Positions 6,691 to 9,476 of a stretch of 9,476 bases of DNA are shown here, piece by piece (position 1 is the first letter of the stretch; each line of letters starts with the position of its first letter). The stretch covers positions 1-9,476 of the forward strand of contig JAFVMP010000007.1 of the NCBI GenBank assembly GCA_017506845.1, written 5' to 3'. The notes under the pieces were generated by a model. The model made no database searches. It was not told the origin of the DNA and saw nothing but the letters and a program-made list of their open reading frames with translations. This stretch comes from Campylobacter sp. (lineage in GTDB: Bacteria > Campylobacterota > Campylobacteria > Campylobacterales > Campylobacteraceae). The translations under genes were made by a program, and so were the position numbers.

Positions 6691-8479
6691 ACTAAAATCT
6701 CTGCCTAATAGCCCTGGAGTTTATCAATATTTTGATAAAAACTCAAAACTTTTATATGTTGGCAAAGCTAAAAATTTAAAAAATCGAGTAAAAAGCTACT
6801 TTAACGCTGATGCCTCACCTAGCCCAAGACTAAGCCCTAGAATAGCCAAAATGATAAGTGAAGCTATACATATAGAGTGGATTACAACCTCAAGTGAACA
6901 AGATGCGTTAATATTAGAAAATTCATTTATCAAGCAACTTCATCCAAAATATAATATTTTACTTAGAGATGATAAAACATATCCATATATTTGCGTAGAT
7001 TTAAGCGTAGATTTTCCTAGATTTGAAATTACTAGAAAGGTGCTTAAAGGTAATAGCATTAAATATTTTGGCCCATTTTTTAGAGGTGCTAATGAAATTT
7101 TAGAAGCTTTGTATTTGGAGTTTAAACTAGTACAAAAAAGATCTTGTTTAAGAGAAAAAAAGGGCTGTTTATTTTATCAAATTGGACGCTGCCACGCACC
7201 TTGCCTTGGATTAATAAATAAAGAAGAGTATGCTAAAATCATAGATGAAGCGATAAAAAAGATTAAAAATCCAGAGCTTTTAATACCAAATTTAGAAAAA
7301 ACAATGCTAAACTTAGCTCAAAATGAAAATTTTGAAGAGGCTGCTAAGATTAGAGATCAGATAAAAGCAATCAACGATACAGCTATTAAAATTCAAATCG
7401 ATTTAGCTAAATTAGAAGATTTTGAAGTAATTAGTGTAAATATTAATAGTAGCTTTGTTTGTGGGGTTAGATTTAGTGTGCGAGATGGTAGAGTGTGCGC
7501 ATCTACTCATACTATAAAACCGGCTAAAGATATGGTAGAATCAGATCTAGAGGCTCTATATTCTACAATGATTTTAGATGCTTTTAGTATAGACCAACCA
7601 GTTGGCGCAACTAAAATTTATACATATATGAAGCTTGAGGATGCTAAGATTTTAGAAAATATCTTAAATTCTTGCCACAATAAGAAATTTCAAATCATCC
7701 AGCCAAAAATAGGTGAAAAAAAAGAGCTAGTAAATATAGCTTATCAAAATGCTATTGAATTAATCAAAAAACATATAAAAACAAATGACTACACCCTAGC
7801 ACGAGAGATTCAAGAGGCATTTGAGCTAAATAATCTACCATTAAAAATTGAGATTTTTGATAACTCTCATCTATTTGGTTCTAATCCAATTGGAGCTATG
7901 GTTGTATGGGAAAATGGAGAGTTTAATAAGGCAAAATACCGCCATATGCATCTACAAAATATAAATGATTATGACCAGATGCAACAGATGCTAACTCATA
8001 GAGCCAAAAGCTTTGATAAATCATCAGCTCCAGATTTATGGGTAATAGATGGAGGCGATGCGCTACTAAATTTAGCTAATGATATTATCAAAAGTAGCGG
8101 TGCAAATGTAGATATAATCGCAATTTCTAAAGAAAAAATAGACGCTAAAGCACATCGTGCCAAAGGCAAGGCAAATGATAAAATTTGCACAAATATAGGT
8201 AAATTTAGTCTAAACTCAAATGATATTAAACTTCAATTTATTCAGCGTTTGCGTGATGAGGCACATAGATTTGCTATTACTTTTCACCAAAAAACTAGGC
8301 AAAAAAGCGATTTACAAAGTAGTCAATTAGCCAATTTAGGCATTTCAAAAGGTTCTATAATTAAATTAATTAACTATTTTGGAAGCTTTGAGAATATTAA
8401 AAACGCAAGTTTTGATGAGATTAAAAAGGTAACAAACAAAAGTGTAGCACAAAAGATCAAAGAGAAATTTTGTAATTAA
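6677..8479 (+). CDS. uvrC: UvrABC excinuclease subunit C
   Basis: In nucleotide excision repair UvrC cuts the damaged strand on both sides of a lesion marked by UvrA and UvrB. The 600-residue product is complete. The GIY-YIG nuclease domain (about 10-90; GVYQYF at 14-19, YVGKAKNLKNR at 27-37) makes the 3' cut. A cysteine cluster (157, 164, 172, 176) matches the iron-sulfur ligands reported for UvrC. The UvrB-interacting UVR segment is at 217-232 (NENFEEAAKIRDQIKA). The RNase H-like domain for the 5' cut has FDNSH (Asp395), VIDGGD (Asp458) and RDEAHRFA (His530). A helix-hairpin-helix tail spans about 551-600. The gene overlaps the DciA-like gene by 14 bases. A 117-base gap with a promoter separates it from the hsdS-like gene. 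Confidence 0.97.
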   Translation: MLIDELKSLPNSPGVYQYFDKNSKLLYVGKAKNLKNRVKSYFNADASPSPRLSPRIAKMISEAIHIEWITTSSEQDALILENSFIKQLHPKYNILLRDDKTYPYICVDLSVDFPRFEITRKVLKGNSIKYFGPFFRGANEILEALYLEFKLVQKRSCLREKKGCLFYQIGRCHAPCLGLINKEEYAKIIDEAIKKIKNPELLIPNLEKTMLNLAQNENFEEAAKIRDQIKAINDTAIKIQIDLAKLEDFEVISVNINSSFVCGVRFSVRDGRVCASTHTIKPAKDMVESDLEALYSTMILDAFSIDQPVGATKIYTYMKLEDAKILENILNSCHNKKFQIIQPKIGEKKELVNIAYQNAIELIKKHIKTNDYTLAREIQEAFELNNLPLKIEIFDNSHLFGSNPIGAMVVWENGEFNKAKYRHMHLQNINDYDQMQQMLTHRAKSFDKSSAPDLWVIDGGDALLNLANDIIKSSGANVDIIAISKEKIDAKAHRAKGKANDKICTNIGKFSLNSNDIKLQFIQRLRDEAHRFAITFHQKTRQKSDLQSSQLANLGISKGSIIKLINYFGSFENIKNASFDEIKKVTNKSVAQKIKEKFCN

Positions 8480-8567
8480 AATTATAAATTTAACCAGTTA
8501 AATGCGTATCAATCTTTTAAGCTATCTCAATTTCTAGATTAACCCAATAATTTATGCTAAATTTAGA

Positions 8568-8573
8568 TATAAT
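8568..8573 (+). promoter_or_regulatory. TATAAT -10 box upstream of the hsdS-like gene
   Basis: TATAAT ends 23 bases before the ATG at 8597. The sequence just upstream is AT-rich without a clear -35, as usual in Campylobacter. It implies a short leader, and the gene would have its own promoter independent of uvrC. Confidence 0.6.
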
Positions 8574-8585
8574 AGCACCCAATTT

Positions 8586-8591
8586 AAAGGA
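8586..8591 (+). promoter_or_regulatory. Ribosome-binding site of the hsdS-like gene
   Basis: AAAGGA is followed by a 5-base spacer before the ATG at 8597. It is a strong site that fixes the start and suggests the gene is translated rather than a silent remnant. Confidence 0.65.
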
Positions 8592-8596
8592 TAAAA

Positions 8597-9220
8597 ATGC
8601 AAAAACAATCAAAACTAGCACAAATCCCACAAATTCGCTTTGCAGGATTTACTGACCCTTGGGAACGGCGTAAGTTGGGGGAAGTGGCTGACATTGTTGG
8701 TGGAGGTACTCCAAGCACCGCTATTTCAGAGTATTGGGACGGCGATATTGATTGGTATGCTCCTGCTGAAATTTCAGACCAAATTTTTGTAAATTCAAGT
8801 CAACGAAAAATTACAACAGAGGGGTTAATTAACAGCTCTGCAAAAATACTTCCAGTTGGAACAATCCTTTTTACATCTCGTGCAGGAATAGGGAAAACCG
8901 CAATTTTAGCCAAAGAAAGCTGTACTAATCAAGGTTTTCAGTCAATTATTCCACATAAAAAAGAACTTGATTCATATTTTATTTTCTCCCGAACAGAAGA
9001 ATTAAAACGATATGGTGAAACAGTGGGGGCTGGTTCTACATTCGTTGAAGTTTCTGGAAAACAAATGTCAAATATGAATCTGATGATGCCATCTCTTGCC
9101 GAACAAACCAAAATCGGCGAATTATTTGCAAATTTAGACAACCTCATCACCCTTCATCAGCGTAAGGTTGAAAAACTAAAAAAAATTAAAGCCGCAATGT
9201 TAAGCAAGGCGTTTATCTAA
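8597..9220 (+). CDS. hsdS: Half-size type I restriction specificity subunit (single target-recognition domain)
   Basis: HsdS chooses the DNA site for a type I restriction-modification complex of HsdR, HsdM and HsdS. Full subunits are about 400 residues with two target-recognition domains. This one is 207. It has a normal N-terminal lead-in (PQIRFAGF, 11-18; WERRKLGEVADI, 22-33), one recognition domain with GGGTPS (35-40) and the closing FVEVSGKQM (149-157), then one conserved coiled-coil region from EQTKIGELFANLDNLI (169-184) to the usual C-terminal 'KLKKIKAAMLSKAF'. Both ends look intact, so it resembles a full gene collapsed between its two repeats rather than a broken one. No hsdM or hsdR is in view. 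Early coding sequence is GC-rich (32 of 60 bases at 8641-8700), unlike its neighbours, which suggests transfer. Half subunits can act as dimers. It could also be a remnant or an exchange cassette. Confidence 0.85.
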   Translation: MQKQSKLAQIPQIRFAGFTDPWERRKLGEVADIVGGGTPSTAISEYWDGDIDWYAPAEISDQIFVNSSQRKITTEGLINSSAKILPVGTILFTSRAGIGKTAILAKESCTNQGFQSIIPHKKELDSYFIFSRTEELKRYGETVGAGSTFVEVSGKQMSNMNLMMPSLAEQTKIGELFANLDNLITLHQRKVEKLKKIKAAMLSKAFI

Positions 9221-9374
9221 AACGCCCCCACCTAAAAAAGCAAAATAACTAAATTTAGTATATTAGATAAATTTAAAAAGACTATTACCACTTTGATAAA
9301 ATTTATAATTCAAATTTAGTGTTTTTTATCGCTATTAAATAATCTCTTAAGCTTTTATCTCTTATTTATATAAA

Positions 9375-9476
9375 TCAAAACTCCTGAGTATATTCATACC
9401 CAGCATCTTTTAATGCTTTTTCTATAGTATCTTGATGCTCTTTGCCTTTAGTCTCTAAAGTTATTGTAATCTTAGC
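9375..9476 (-). CDS. ilvA: Threonine ammonia-lyase, C-terminal ACT-domain end (partial)
   Basis: Only the last 33 codons are inside the window; the gene enters from the right edge. The translated tail (AKITITLETKGKEHQDTIEK, then ALKDAGYEYTQEF) matches the end of the ACT regulatory domain of TdcB/IlvA-type threonine dehydratases, which typically read 'LETRG.EH...I...L...GY'. The enzyme deaminates threonine to 2-oxobutanoate, the first step toward isoleucine. Other ACT-domain proteins are possible because the catalytic domain is not visible. It converges on the hsdS-like gene across 154 bases of AT-rich DNA in which I see no strong terminator. Confidence 0.7.
   Translation of the reverse strand, partial: AKITITLETKGKEHQDTIEKALKDAGYEYTQEF

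Noticed and set aside
7996..8190. Minus-strand open frame inside uvrC
   Set aside because: It lies opposite the conserved RNase H-like domain of uvrC and has no supporting signal.
8640..9060. Homopolymer tracts as phase-variation switches in the hsdS-like gene
   Set aside because: The longest G runs are about five bases, well short of the 8-12 base tracts typical of phase-variable Campylobacter genes.
8938..9150. Minus-strand open frame inside the hsdS-like gene
   Set aside because: It is antisense to the clear HsdS frame, with no start signal or known motif.
8554..9259. CTAAATTTAG on both sides of the hsdS-like gene as possible attachment repeats
   Set aside because: The word is common throughout this genome (also seen in coding sequence near 8208) and too short and AT-rich to be meaningful.
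9364..9375. Perfect palindrome ATTTATATAAAT at the ilvA stop as a terminator
   Set aside because: It has no GC pairs and no following T run in the relevant direction, so it would be a very weak hairpin and is expected by chance in such AT-rich DNA.

Overview
The window is low-GC chromosomal DNA that looks like a Campylobacter or a close relative (Campylobacterota). The grounds are the AT-rich codon use, the many AAATTTAG-type words, promoters with a clear TATAAT but no obvious -35, the tight head-to-tail packing, and the guaA / small DciA-like gene / uvrC neighbourhood. The species cannot be fixed from this stretch alone.

Left part (1-1549, plus strand): the tail of a probable ABC-transporter substrate-binding protein that appears frameshifted and internally deleted, then thiE (thiamine phosphate synthase) and uppP (undecaprenyl-diphosphatase), tightly packed. 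uppP converges on hemD with only 12 bases between them.

Middle part (1562-6273, minus strand, transcribed right to left): a 42-residue lipoprotein gene, guaA (GMP synthase), a PD-(D/E)XK restriction endonuclease gene, a C5-cytosine DNA methyltransferase gene, and hemD (uroporphyrinogen-III synthase). The last four touch or overlap: guaA and the endonuclease gene are 1 base apart, the endonuclease and methyltransferase genes overlap by 11 bases, and the methyltransferase and hemD share ATGA. A type II restriction-modification cassette therefore sits between two housekeeping genes with no spare DNA. The methyltransferase has an unusual catalytic loop (GGIVCKGFS, where the family normally has GGPPCQGFS) and about 60 extra charged residues between motifs VI and VIII.

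Right part (6247-8479, plus strand): a DUF721/DciA-like gene and uvrC (excinuclease subunit C), overlapping by 14 bases. A TATAAT box only 6 bases before the DciA-like ATG suggests a leaderless message. The 5' end of this gene overlaps the divergent lipoprotein gene.

Far right (8480-9476): a stand-alone half-size type I specificity subunit gene (hsdS-like, one target-recognition domain, no hsdM or hsdR in view). Its early coding sequence is much more GC-rich than its surroundings, but it lies behind a host-like promoter and ribosome-binding site. The window ends in the C-terminal ACT domain of a threonine ammonia-lyase (ilvA-like) on the minus strand. No tRNA, rRNA, CRISPR array, transposase or insertion sequence was seen.
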